Assembly (NCBI GenBank): GCA_039025395.1
Contig: JBCCOK010000009.1
Coordinates: 1 to 64,000, forward strand
Length of the DNA: 64,000 nt
DNA from: Hoeflea_A sp039025395
Lineage (GTDB): Bacteria; Pseudomonadota; Alphaproteobacteria; Rhizobiales; Rhizobiaceae
Direction: 5' to 3'
Positions 7,994-16,647 of this stretch are shown here, one piece after another. Every line of letters begins with the position of its first letter. The stretch's first letter is position 1. The translations under genes were made by a program, and so were the position numbers. The notes under the pieces were generated by a model. It ran no database searches and was not told the DNA's origin. It saw only the letters and a list, made by a program, of their open reading frames with translations.

Positions 7994-9880
7994 CTATTCG
8001 GCCTTGCTGCCCGGCGGTAGCCAGGCCCGCTTGACTTCATCCTGTGCCGAACCCTGATCCGAAAGGGTTTTCTCGAGCTCTTCCTGGATCTGGCGCGCCA
8101 GCTTCATGTACGGTTCGTTCTCGAATGTCGAGAGGTCCGGATCATAGAGCTCCGCCAGCCGGCGTATGGCGTGACGGTCATGTTCGACAAAAACGGTGAT
8201 CAACTTCTCCGCCTCGTGCGGATGGACGCCAAAGGCTTCAAGCGCATAACGAGACGCGCGCACCGCGCTGTCGAAGGTCTCACGCACAATGTCAGTGGCT
8301 CCTGCCTTGTAAAGTTCATAGACAAAGTGCCGGTTGCGGGCGCGGGCAATGATATGGAGGTCCGGCCTTACAGCGCGGGCATGTTTGACGATCTCCACGG
8401 CCCGCTCCATTTCGTCGATCGCGACCACCAGAAGACTGGCTTCGGCAAGGCCTGCAGACTGCAGGAGATCCGGCCTTGACGCATCGCCGTAGAACGTCCG
8501 GATGCCGAAGCGATTGAAGCCGTCGACCATTTCGGCGCTGACATCCAGAACAACGGTCTCGTAGCCATTGCCTTTGAGGACCCTGTTGATGACCTGACCG
8601 AATCGCCCCATGCCCGCAATGATCGCGGCACCCTTTTCGGTAATTTCGTCCGCTGAACGTGCCTCATCATCATGCATGCGCGGGACGATCAAGCGGTCAA
8701 AGGCAATGAACAAGGCCGGGGTGAACAGCATCGAAAGCGCAACAACCAGCAGCAACATGTCCGAAAGCGGCTCCGGAATGACGGCGTTCTGGACCGAAAA
8801 GGACAACAATACGAAGCCGAACTCGCCGGCCTGCGCCAGCGAAAGCGTGAAAAGCCAGCGGTCGGAACCGCGCAGCTTGAAAACAATGGCGAGCACCATC
8901 AGGACGGCAGCCTTGAGCACCATGAGACCAATGGTCAATCCGAGAACCGTCAGCAGATTGTCGTAAAGCAGCAGGAAGTTGATACCGGCGCCCACGGTGA
9001 TGAAGAAAAGGCCAAGCAAAAGGCCCTTGAACGGCTCAATATCGCTTTCCAGCTCATGGCGGAATTCGCTGTTGGCAAGCACCACGCCAGCGAGAAATGT
9101 GCCAAGAGCAGCGGACAATCCGACAAGCATCATCAGGAACGCAACGGCAACCACCAGAAACAGGGCTGTGGCCGAAAACACTTCACGCAGTTGCGCCGAG
9201 GCGATAAAGCGGAACAGCGGCCCGGTGAGATAGTGTCCGGCGGCAATCACGGCCGCAATCGCCGCAATGTTAACAAGAGCAACCTGCCAGCCGGAAAGGC
9301 CTTCTATGAGGCTCAGTTCGTCGCCGTGGTCGCCGGCATGCCCATCAGCGGCAAGTTGGGCGAGCTCGGGCAGAGCCAGTAGCGGCAAAAGCGCAAGCAT
9401 CGGAATGACGGCGATATCCTGGAACAGAAGCACCGAAAAGCTCGACTGGCCACCGTCGCTTTTCATCAAGCCTTTCTCGTTGAGGGTCTGCAGGACGATG
9501 GCCGTCGAAGACAGGGAAAAGACCAGCCCAACCGCAAGTGATATGGTCAGCGGCTGACCGAGCGTCATGCAGGCAGCCATAACCAGCAGCGCAGTGACCC
9601 CTACCTGCAGCCCGCCAAGCCCGAGGAGCTTGTTGCGCATGTTCCATAGGTTGCGCGGTTCGAGCTCCAGCCCGACCAGGAAAAGCATCATGACGACGCC
9701 GAATTCGGCGACGTGCTGGATTCCCTCCGTTTCGGATCCGACAAGGCCAAGGACAGGTCCGATAATGATCCCGGCCATCAGGTAGCCAAGCACCGAGCCG
9801 AGGCCGAGCCGTTTTGCGATCGGTACCGCAATGACTGCTGCGCCAAGGTAGACAAAAGCCTGAAACAGCAGGCCGGTCAT
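7994..9880 (-). CDS. kefC: Glutathione-regulated potassium-efflux-type antiporter (KefB/KefC family)
   Basis: A 628-residue CPA2 monovalent cation:proton antiporter. Residues 1 to about 385 hold twelve or so membrane segments, opening with the typical LGLGSVLGYLMAGIIIGP. From about residue 405 there is a cytoplasmic Rossmann (RCK/TrkA-N) domain with the nucleotide-binding GMGRFGQ motif. A charged tail follows. Such systems release K+ in exchange for protons when glutathione adducts of toxic electrophiles accumulate. The gene overlaps by 4 bases the gene for a KefF/KefG-type flavodoxin-fold protein, which supports a Kef role. Whether it is KefB or KefC cannot be told here. Confidence 0.88.
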   Translation of the reverse strand: MTGLLFQAFVYLGAAVIAVPIAKRLGLGSVLGYLMAGIIIGPVLGLVGSETEGIQHVAEFGVVMMLFLVGLELEPRNLWNMRNKLLGLGGLQVGVTALLVMAACMTLGQPLTISLAVGLVFSLSSTAIVLQTLNEKGLMKSDGGQSSFSVLLFQDIAVIPMLALLPLLALPELAQLAADGHAGDHGDELSLIEGLSGWQVALVNIAAIAAVIAAGHYLTGPLFRFIASAQLREVFSATALFLVVAVAFLMMLVGLSAALGTFLAGVVLANSEFRHELESDIEPFKGLLLGLFFITVGAGINFLLLYDNLLTVLGLTIGLMVLKAAVLMVLAIVFKLRGSDRWLFTLSLAQAGEFGFVLLSFSVQNAVIPEPLSDMLLLVVALSMLFTPALFIAFDRLIVPRMHDDEARSADEITEKGAAIIAGMGRFGQVINRVLKGNGYETVVLDVSAEMVDGFNRFGIRTFYGDASRPDLLQSAGLAEASLLVVAIDEMERAVEIVKHARAVRPDLHIIARARNRHFVYELYKAGATDIVRETFDSAVRASRYALEAFGVHPHEAEKLITVFVEHDRHAIRRLAELYDPDLSTFENEPYMKLARQIQEELEKTLSDQGSAQDEVKRAWLPPGSKAE

Positions 9881-10503
9881 GCCCGCGCCCCTTCAAGGAG
9901 GGGCAGCGTCGAAGCAGACATCTGCTTCATACCTGCGGCGGCTTGCAGATCGAGCGTTCCATCGCGCAACGCCGTGAGATAGCGCGCGTAACCATCAATA
10001 TGCGCCTGCATGCGGTCGCCGCCTGCCGCTTTCAGCGCGGCAAAGAGAGAAAAAGGCGGCAAGAAACGCAGGCCGCACAGATTAGCCGTCTGCTCGAGCG
10101 GTGCAAGAAGGTCCCTGAGCGGGAAATTGTTGCGCCCGCCCTTGCGGTAGAAATCTTCCGGGCCGCCGGCCGTAATCGCCGGCGCAAAAAGTTTCCCGGC
10201 AATCTTGTCTCCGCCCTCGCCATAAGCAAAACCATATTCAAGAACGAGATCCTGCCACTCCTTCAAAAGTGCAGGTGTCGAATACCAGAACAGTGGAAAC
10301 TGGAAGACGATCACGTCATGGTCGAGCAGGCGCTGCTGTTCAGTCGCTATATCAATCTTGAAACGCGGATAGGCCGCATACAGGTCTACAAGCGTAACGC
10401 CCGGTGTTCTGTCCGCAATCTTGGCAAGTTCGACATTCACCTTGGAATAGCGCTGGCCCGGATGGGCAAATAGAACAAGGATCTTCCGTTTCTGCTCGTC
10501 CAC
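9877..10503 (-). CDS. kefF: KefF/KefG-type NAD(P)H-dependent oxidoreductase
   Basis: A 208-residue flavodoxin-like fold protein. The start (KRKILVLFAHPGQRYSKVN), the FQFPLFWYSTPALLKEWQD block and the GGPEDFYRKGG segment are typical of Kef ancillary subunits and related quinone reductases (YwrO/MdaB group). It probably binds FMN or FAD and activates the adjacent potassium-efflux antiporter. The start codon is GTG at 10503 with GGAG 6 bases before it. Its stop overlaps the antiporter start by 4 bases, so the two are translationally coupled. Confidence 0.85.
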   Translation of the reverse strand: MDEQKRKILVLFAHPGQRYSKVNVELAKIADRTPGVTLVDLYAAYPRFKIDIATEQQRLLDHDVIVFQFPLFWYSTPALLKEWQDLVLEYGFAYGEGGDKIAGKLFAPAITAGGPEDFYRKGGRNNFPLRDLLAPLEQTANLCGLRFLPPFSLFAALKAAGGDRMQAHIDGYARYLTALRDGTLDLQAAAGMKQMSASTLPLLEGARA

Positions 10504-10629
10504 GCGGTCTCCACATCATTGAGCGTGCAAGTCTTCCGAACTGCAGCGCCGCGTGTCAAGTCCACGCCGGTTGTACTTGCGGGACTTGATCGGTCCGCGC
10601 ATGATAGAGGTTGACGGAGACTAGAGGAG

Positions 10630-11427
10630 ATGAACGTGGCTTTTGAAAAATCAGCTTCGCCGTTTTTTGTTGCGGCCGTGCTTTCAATGGCTGCGATTGC
10701 GGCTCCGCCGATGGCGACGGCGCATGATATTGAAACGTCGCAGATCGGTGCCCGCACAACGCTGTATGTTTTCGGGCCTGAATTGCCCTTCATGTTCGAT
10801 ATTGACGGGGAGCGTCTCGACTTTGCATGGTCCGACATAAAGACCTTCGGCGGGACGGGTCTCGGCACGCTTGAAAACGGAGCCGGAGAGGTGATCGGCC
10901 TCAATGGAGAGTTCTGGGTCGCCGATCCGACAGATACAGTTCCACGCAAGCTTGCTGACGAAATTACACCGTCCGGTGTGTTGGCCACCTTCTTTCCGAC
11001 CGAAAAGACGACGATTTCCACGACCGTCAATCTGGAAGCCCTGCAGACAATACTCGACGAAGCCTTCGGCGACACGGAGGCTTACGCATACATGTTTCGC
11101 GCCACGGGCCAGCTCAATTTTGTCGAGTACCAATTGTCCGGTCCGATTCCCAACGGTGAGATACTTGAAGAGATCAATGCCAATAACAGTCAGGCGGCTG
11201 TAGCGATTGGAACCGAGAAATACGACGCCGAGAACATTCAGGTCACACTCTTGGGCATTCGCGCGCCGTCCTATCTGAATACGGTGCTGCAAGTGCCCTA
11301 TCACATGCATTTCATCTCCGACGATAAAAGCGTTCTCGGCCACGTCACCGATCTCGAAGCCGATGATCTGGAGATAGAGTGGACCCGCGTAAACGCCATC
11401 AATCTTCACATGTGGGATAAGCGCTAA
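10630..11427 (+). CDS. budA: Exported alpha-acetolactate decarboxylase
   Basis: Converts alpha-acetolactate to acetoin and CO2. The 265-residue protein has the two signatures of the family: GLGTLENGAGEVIGLNGEFW near residue 77, and YHMHFISDDKSVLGHV. In the latter, His225, His227 and His238 match the H-x-H-x10-H zinc ligands. An N-terminal hydrophobic segment ending PPMATAHD looks like a Sec signal peptide, so the enzyme would act outside the cytoplasm, as the Brevibacillus enzyme does. No acetolactate synthase lies nearby. Start choice: the ATG at 10630 abuts AGAGGAG, whereas a GTG at 10636 has ideal spacing; both give the same signal peptide. It is divergent from kefF with about 126 bases between them. 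Confidence 0.85.
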   Translation: MNVAFEKSASPFFVAAVLSMAAIAAPPMATAHDIETSQIGARTTLYVFGPELPFMFDIDGERLDFAWSDIKTFGGTGLGTLENGAGEVIGLNGEFWVADPTDTVPRKLADEITPSGVLATFFPTEKTTISTTVNLEALQTILDEAFGDTEAYAYMFRATGQLNFVEYQLSGPIPNGEILEEINANNSQAAVAIGTEKYDAENIQVTLLGIRAPSYLNTVLQVPYHMHFISDDKSVLGHVTDLEADDLEIEWTRVNAINLHMWDKR

Positions 11428-11603
11428 CGCACGGCGGAAACCTGTCCTTGCCGCAAGTCGCAGTTTCCCTTAGGCTTTGAATGCCGTTTGAGGCGGCACC
11501 CGGATCCGCGGAAAGCTGCATCGGCACCTCGCACCAAACAAGACAAACCTTTCGGTTGTCTCGGGCCCGGCCGGCGGATCATCGGGCGTAAGCGAGGAAA
11601 CCG
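11428..11603. promoter_or_regulatory. Intergenic region upstream of the ankyrin gene
   Basis: 176 bases without a gene; presumably holds the ankyrin gene promoter. No clear terminator for budA was seen. Confidence 0.3.
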
Positions 11604-13133
11604 ATGCACATATCCCTAGAAAACCTGCGCCGCCAGGCCAAAAATCTGAAACGCGACTTTGCCGACAACAAACCCGAAGCCGTCAATCGGGCAAGGTCGG
11701 TCTTCCCGGAGACTTCGGAACTCAAACACACCGATGCCTTGCATGTCGTTGCACGGGAGAACGGCTACGCGAGCTGGCCACGCCTGAAGATCGCTGCCGA
11801 ACTGGCGACCTTGGACCGAAGCAAGCGGATCGAACGGCTCAAGATTGCCCTATACTATGGTCAACACTGGGTGACGGAAGCCCTCCTCACGGACGATCCT
11901 GAACTGGTGAATGAAGATCTCGGCCTGCAAATCGCCGTCTACGACCGGGCCGCCGTCGAACGCGCCATTGCCCGGGATCAAAAAGCTGCGGTCCGCAAGA
12001 TCGGCACCCGCAGCCCCATTCTCCATCTGGCATTTTCGCAGCATATCCATGCGGCGCCAGAGCTGCGCGACGACATGATCGCCATCGCCGAGGCTCTTGT
12101 TCAAAACGGCGCAGATATTGATGACAGCTATGCGTTGGAGACCGGATCGGAGCACCGTCTTTCTGCACTATACGGTGCGCTCGGCCATGCCAACAACATG
12201 CCCCTGGCGGAATTTCTGCTCGATCGCGGCGCCAACCCGAACGACAATGAATCGCTCTATCATTCGACTGAACTCGGCCATCATGATGGGCTTAAGCTGC
12301 TCTTGAAGCATGGGGCCGATCCTGCCGGAACCAATGCCCTGCCCCGCGCCCTCGATTTCGATGACATCGAGGCGGTGCGTTTGTTGCTGGAAGCCGGCGC
12401 AGATCCGAATGATGGGACTGCGCCGCATCCGTCTGGCGAACCGCCGACGACCATTCCCGCCCTGCATCAGGCGGCCAGGCGCATGTGCTCAGGCGAATTA
12501 GCGACGCTTCTGATCGAGCACGGAGCGGACGGCCGAATGGCGTTTGGTGGCCACTCAGCCTATGCGCTTGCTTGTATGTACGGCAACGCGCCTGCGAGGG
12601 CCGCAATGGCAGCCGCCGGCCATGCAACAGAGCTTGATGCGTCAGAAAGCCTGCTCGCTGCAGCGGCTGACGGACAGGCGACGGGTACCGTGGACCCGGA
12701 TCGTCTCACTGGCGAAGCACGAAGGATCATGTGCCGAATCGCCGCGATGCCTGACAGGCTCAATCACATCAAATCGCTGGTGGCGATCGGCATCAGCCCC
12801 AACTGGAGCGACGAAATGGGAATGACCGCCATCCATGTCGCAGGGTGGGAAGGATTGGCCGATTCGGTGGAGTGGTTATTGAACTTCGATCCGGACCTCA
12901 CACATAAAAACAAGTACGGCGGTGATCTTTTGGGTACAATCATCCACGGTTCGGAGTTCTGTCCCGCCCGAAACATGCGGTATCATATCGCCTGTGCAGG
13001 GATGGTGCTCGACAGCGGCGCGGTTCTGCGACGCTCGGCAATCGAGCTATGCGGCGCCGAGGAAATGGCCGGTTTTCTGGCTGATTGGGCCTCCGCCCAT
13101 CCGACGCAAATGATTGAGGACAAGTCGACATGA
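11604..13133 (+). CDS. Ankyrin-repeat protein
   Basis: A 509-residue protein without signal peptide or membrane segments, hence probably cytoplasmic. Ankyrin repeats are recognisable from about residue 145 to 315 (for example AEFLLDRGANPNDNE, LKLLLKHGADPAG and VRLLLEAGADPNDG) and again near 410 (MGMTAIHVAGWEGLADSVEW). The N-terminal region (ISLENLRRQAKNLKRDF) resembles the start of a group of alphaproteobacterial ankyrin proteins of unknown role. The repeats imply protein binding; the partner is unknown. The stop overlaps the start of the DUF1194 gene by 4 bases (ATGA), so the two are translated as a unit. Confidence 0.85.
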   Translation: MHISLENLRRQAKNLKRDFADNKPEAVNRARSVFPETSELKHTDALHVVARENGYASWPRLKIAAELATLDRSKRIERLKIALYYGQHWVTEALLTDDPELVNEDLGLQIAVYDRAAVERAIARDQKAAVRKIGTRSPILHLAFSQHIHAAPELRDDMIAIAEALVQNGADIDDSYALETGSEHRLSALYGALGHANNMPLAEFLLDRGANPNDNESLYHSTELGHHDGLKLLLKHGADPAGTNALPRALDFDDIEAVRLLLEAGADPNDGTAPHPSGEPPTTIPALHQAARRMCSGELATLLIEHGADGRMAFGGHSAYALACMYGNAPARAAMAAAGHATELDASESLLAAAADGQATGTVDPDRLTGEARRIMCRIAAMPDRLNHIKSLVAIGISPNWSDEMGMTAIHVAGWEGLADSVEWLLNFDPDLTHKNKYGGDLLGTIIHGSEFCPARNMRYHIACAGMVLDSGAVLRRSAIELCGAEEMAGFLADWASAHPTQMIEDKST

Positions 13134-14041
13134 TTGATCTTGCAGACAAATCCGACAGCATGGCATGGGCATCGGCTGCGGCATCTGATCGCCTCAGCAA
13201 CAGGCAAAACGCATCCGCTCCACGCCTTTGGGCCATGTTCGGATTGATCCTGCTCATCGCCGGCTTCGCCAATCAGGCGCGCGCCGAGGTCGAGGTTGAT
13301 GTCGAATTGGTGCTTGCCGTGGATGTGTCCCGGTCGATGACCGACCGGGAACTGCAAATCCAGCGCCGCGGCTACGCCGAGGCGCTGAGAAGCGATGCAG
13401 TAGCGGCGGCAATCAAGAACGGGCTTTTGGGGAAAATTGCTCTGACATACGTCGAATGGGGCGGACAGTTCTGGCAGCGAACCGTCGTTGACTGGCGGAT
13501 TATCGAAGACGAGCAGGATCTGGCGGTTTTTGCTGAAAGGATTACAGCCAGTTTTGACGGCTCGCTCCGCCGGACGTCGATTTCCAGTGCTATCGACGAT
13601 GCAGCGAGACGCATTGAAGAAAACGAGTTTTCAGGATTGCGTCAGGTGATCGACATTTCCGGCGATGGCCCGAACAATGACGGAGCGCCGGCCACGGGTG
13701 CGCGCGACCGCGCACTTGCCAAGGGTATTGTCATCAACGGTCTTCCGCTGATGACACGCGAAGGCATGGGGGCCCGGTTTCACCTCGACGACCTCGACGA
13801 CTATTATCGCTACTGCGTGATCGGTGGGCCAGGCTCGTTTGTCATTCCAGTGACAAAGTGGGAAGAATTCCCCGAAGCCGTGCGCCGGAAGCTGGTTCTC
13901 GAACTTGCCGGTACATACGATGCCGCCGTGCACAAAGCCGCTTTCTCCGGCGCAACGGAAGGCGGGTATGACTGCATGATCGGCGAAAAGATCTGGCGGC
14001 GCTTTATCGATCAGAACGGCATTTTCGAGGTTAATCCATAA
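13130..14041 (+). CDS. DUF1194 (von Willebrand A-like) exported protein
   Basis: A 303-residue protein with a delayed hydrophobic signal (about residues 34-50, ending QARA) after a polar N-terminus. The mature part begins with a vWA-like fold: VDVELVLAVDVSRSMT carries the DxSxS metal-binding (MIDAS) pattern and DISGDGPNNDG is the other conserved DUF1194 motif. The domain should bind a divalent metal and a protein ligand in the periplasm. It is coupled to the ankyrin gene by a 4-base overlap. The cellular role of DUF1194 proteins is not established. Confidence 0.88.
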   Translation: MIDLADKSDSMAWASAAASDRLSNRQNASAPRLWAMFGLILLIAGFANQARAEVEVDVELVLAVDVSRSMTDRELQIQRRGYAEALRSDAVAAAIKNGLLGKIALTYVEWGGQFWQRTVVDWRIIEDEQDLAVFAERITASFDGSLRRTSISSAIDDAARRIEENEFSGLRQVIDISGDGPNNDGAPATGARDRALAKGIVINGLPLMTREGMGARFHLDDLDDYYRYCVIGGPGSFVIPVTKWEEFPEAVRRKLVLELAGTYDAAVHKAAFSGATEGGYDCMIGEKIWRRFIDQNGIFEVNP

Positions 14042-14154
14042 TATAACGGGTGCGGCGGCCAGGCGCAGTGATGCACTTCGTAAAACTGTAGTAGGCTTCC
14101 GACGTTCCTGATTTGCAGCAGGACTTCGATCCTGCAACTGAAATGCAGGCGGCC

Positions 14155-15528
14155 ATGCCAAATTCAATGAATGAAATCGTCATTGTGGGCGCGGGCTTCG
14201 GTGGGCTATCGGCGGCAAAGGAATTGGCCAAAGCGCCGGTGCGCGTGACGGTTATCGACCGGCAGAACCATCACCTCTTCCAGCCGCTGCTCTACCAGGT
14301 GGCAACTGCTGCTCTTACGCCGGCAGAAATTGCCGTGCCGATCCGCCAGATCCTGCGTCACCAGCACAACGCCAGAGTGATCATGGACCGCGTGGTCAAT
14401 GTAGATGCCGCAAGAAACGCGGTCGTCACGGAAAGCGGCCGGCTTATTCCCTACGATGCGCTTATTTTGGCGACGGGTGCCCATCACAGCTATTTCGGAA
14501 AGGACCAATGGGCTGAACATGCGCCGGGCCTGAAAACGCTCAATGACGCACTTGGTCTTCGAGAAAAGACTTTGATGGCTTTTGAGGAGGCGGAAATTCT
14601 CGTCGAAAGCGATCCGCAAGGCGCAAAGCGATTTCAGACTTTCGTTATCATCGGCGCGGGGCCAACCGGGGTAGAACTCGCCGGTTCGATTGCAGAACTG
14701 GCGCAATCTGTTGTGCGCGATTTCCGGCTGATAGACGGCGCCGACAACCGCGTTATCCTACTTGAGGGCGGACCCCGGGTCCTGCCGTCTTTCGATGAAA
14801 GCCTGTCCGAACACGCTGAACGCGATCTCCGCGCTCTGGGCGTCGAAGTGCGCACCGGCACCATAGTCACGGAAATCGCTGCCGGGCGTGTGACCACAAA
14901 TCGGTGCGAAATCGCATCGGAAACGATAATATGGGCAGCCGGCGTGCAAGCGTCGCCCGCCGGACAATGGCTCGGGCTCAGAACCATCAGAAGCGGCCAC
15001 GTCGAGGTTGATGCAAGCCTGCGGCCCGAGGGTTTCGACAACATCTATGTCATCGGCGATACGGCCAGATATGAGGTGGAGGGCACTCCCCTTCCCGGTA
15101 TTGCGCCGGTCGCCAAACAGATGGGTATCTATGTCGGGCGGCGTCTTGCCGATATCGCCAACGGCAAGTCGCCTCAAAAAGCGTTTCATTACGCCGACGC
15201 CGGAGCGCTCGCAACAATCGGACGCAATCGCGCTGTCGCCCATATTTTCGGACTGAAGATAACCGGGTTCGTTGGCTGGATCATGTGGGGCGCGGCGCAT
15301 GTCTATTTTCTGATCGGCTTTCGAAACAGGCTGTTCGTGATGCTGCACTGGTTATGGCAGTATCTGACATGGCAGCGCGGCGTAAGGCTGATCATGCATA
15401 ACGACGCGGACGCGGTTTTGGCGCGCGATTACGCAGACACCACAGAGGATCAGCAAGCGGACAAAAAACAGCCGCTTCAAGACAGTCCACATACTGGTCG
15501 GGAGAAACAGGACGCCGGTGGCGGATGA
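14155..15528 (+). CDS. ndh: Type II NADH:quinone oxidoreductase (NDH-2)
   Basis: A membrane-associated flavoprotein of about 457 residues that oxidises NADH and reduces quinone without pumping protons. Motifs: the FAD-binding VIVGAGFGGLSAAKEL at the N-terminus, VIDRQNHHLFQPLLYQVA typical of NDH-2, the second dinucleotide-binding GAGPTGVELAGSIAEL near residue 170, and IYVIGDTA before the C-terminus. Hydrophobic helices near residues 375-415 would anchor it to the membrane. The start is uncertain: ATG codons at 14143, 14155 and 14167 are all possible. The C-terminal 30 residues are polar. The gene ends 6 bases from the convergent aminopeptidase gene. Confidence 0.9.
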   Translation: MPNSMNEIVIVGAGFGGLSAAKELAKAPVRVTVIDRQNHHLFQPLLYQVATAALTPAEIAVPIRQILRHQHNARVIMDRVVNVDAARNAVVTESGRLIPYDALILATGAHHSYFGKDQWAEHAPGLKTLNDALGLREKTLMAFEEAEILVESDPQGAKRFQTFVIIGAGPTGVELAGSIAELAQSVVRDFRLIDGADNRVILLEGGPRVLPSFDESLSEHAERDLRALGVEVRTGTIVTEIAAGRVTTNRCEIASETIIWAAGVQASPAGQWLGLRTIRSGHVEVDASLRPEGFDNIYVIGDTARYEVEGTPLPGIAPVAKQMGIYVGRRLADIANGKSPQKAFHYADAGALATIGRNRAVAHIFGLKITGFVGWIMWGAAHVYFLIGFRNRLFVMLHWLWQYLTWQRGVRLIMHNDADAVLARDYADTTEDQQADKKQPLQDSPHTGREKQDAGGG

Positions 15529-15534
15529 TGTTTC

Positions 15535-16596
15535 TCACCCGCAACGTTTGGCATTGAGCAACGCGTCGCGGCGCTGCGCCCTGTCAAGGCGGCTGATGTT
15601 TTCAACGGCGCGGTAATAGCTCTCATAATCGCCACCGCAAATTTCCAACAGTTGCAGGAAAGCCGGAACGAGATCGTTGTAGACTGCGACGGTTGCCAGT
15701 TTGGCGTTGTTGATGGGTTCTTCGAACCAGCCGTCATAACCGTCGAAACCGTCCCAACGCGTCCGTTTCAGTCGCTCGTAGCGGCTGCGCAGGTCGTCGA
15801 TTTCGGCCGCTTTGGCGGCGCGCTTCTGCTCGTCGGAGCGATTTCTTGCGTAGATGGAAAGCAGATTTTCGCGCGTTTGCGCAACAAGAGCCAGAAAATC
15901 CTCATTTCGCCGTTGCGCCGACCGATATTGCCGCAGCGCATCCGGATTGGACTGGTCCAGCAGCCAAAGTTCAGTGCCGCTCTCCTCAACCGACACGGCG
16001 AATGCTTCATTGAACGCCGCATCACCGGGGACATAGATTTTCTGGTGGGACAATTCGTGAAAGACGACACCTGCAACGTAAGTTTCGCCATAGAGAAACA
16101 TGGTGTTCAACAACGGATCGTCGAACCAGCCAAGCGTCGAATAGGCTGGAACGCCGCCCACATAGACGTCAAAACCCTGCTGTTTCAATCCCTCTGCGAA
16201 CCTTTCCGCGGCCTGCTTTGAGAAATAGCCGCGATAGGGCACACAACCGACGACCGGAAAGCACCAAAGCTGAACGGACAGAGACAATTCGGGCGCAGCA
16301 AACACGGCCCAAGTCACGTATTGCCTGCGCGTGTCGACAAAGGTCTGGTAGCTCCTGTTGTCCGGCAGTGCCAGCCTGTCTACGGCGAACTGACGCACGT
16401 CCCGCGCCAACCGCAATTGTTCGCGCAAATCCTGTTCGCCCTGCGGATCGTCAATGATGTTGTCGATCGGCTGTCGCTCGGAAACCAGCGACAGATGGCC
16501 GTTGATGGACTGGGAATAATAGGAAAGGTTCTCGCATCCCTGAAGGACTGTCAGGAGCGCAAGAATGACAATCATCGGGAAAAACCGGCGATTCAT
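15535..16596 (-). CDS. Putative zinc aminopeptidase lipoprotein (PF10023 type)
   Basis: A 353-residue predicted lipoprotein: a short signal followed by the lipobox LQGC at about residues 18-21. It matches the predicted aminopeptidase family in the VRQFAVDRLALPDNRSY opening, the YRGYFSKQAAERFAEGL block and the zinc-site helix VVFHELSHQKIYV with downstream Glu residues (NEAFAVSVEESG). The conserved HELSH is an HExxH metalloprotease motif. It probably acts on the periplasmic face of a membrane; its substrate is unknown. Convergent with ndh. Confidence 0.87.
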   Translation of the reverse strand: MNRRFFPMIVILALLTVLQGCENLSYYSQSINGHLSLVSERQPIDNIIDDPQGEQDLREQLRLARDVRQFAVDRLALPDNRSYQTFVDTRRQYVTWAVFAAPELSLSVQLWCFPVVGCVPYRGYFSKQAAERFAEGLKQQGFDVYVGGVPAYSTLGWFDDPLLNTMFLYGETYVAGVVFHELSHQKIYVPGDAAFNEAFAVSVEESGTELWLLDQSNPDALRQYRSAQRRNEDFLALVAQTRENLLSIYARNRSDEQKRAAKAAEIDDLRSRYERLKRTRWDGFDGYDGWFEEPINNAKLATVAVYNDLVPAFLQLLEICGGDYESYYRAVENISRLDRAQRRDALLNAKRCG

Positions 16597-16647
16597 GATG
16601 GCGACAATAGCACTGCGGGTCCATTTTGAAACAGTCTTGGCGGCGCA

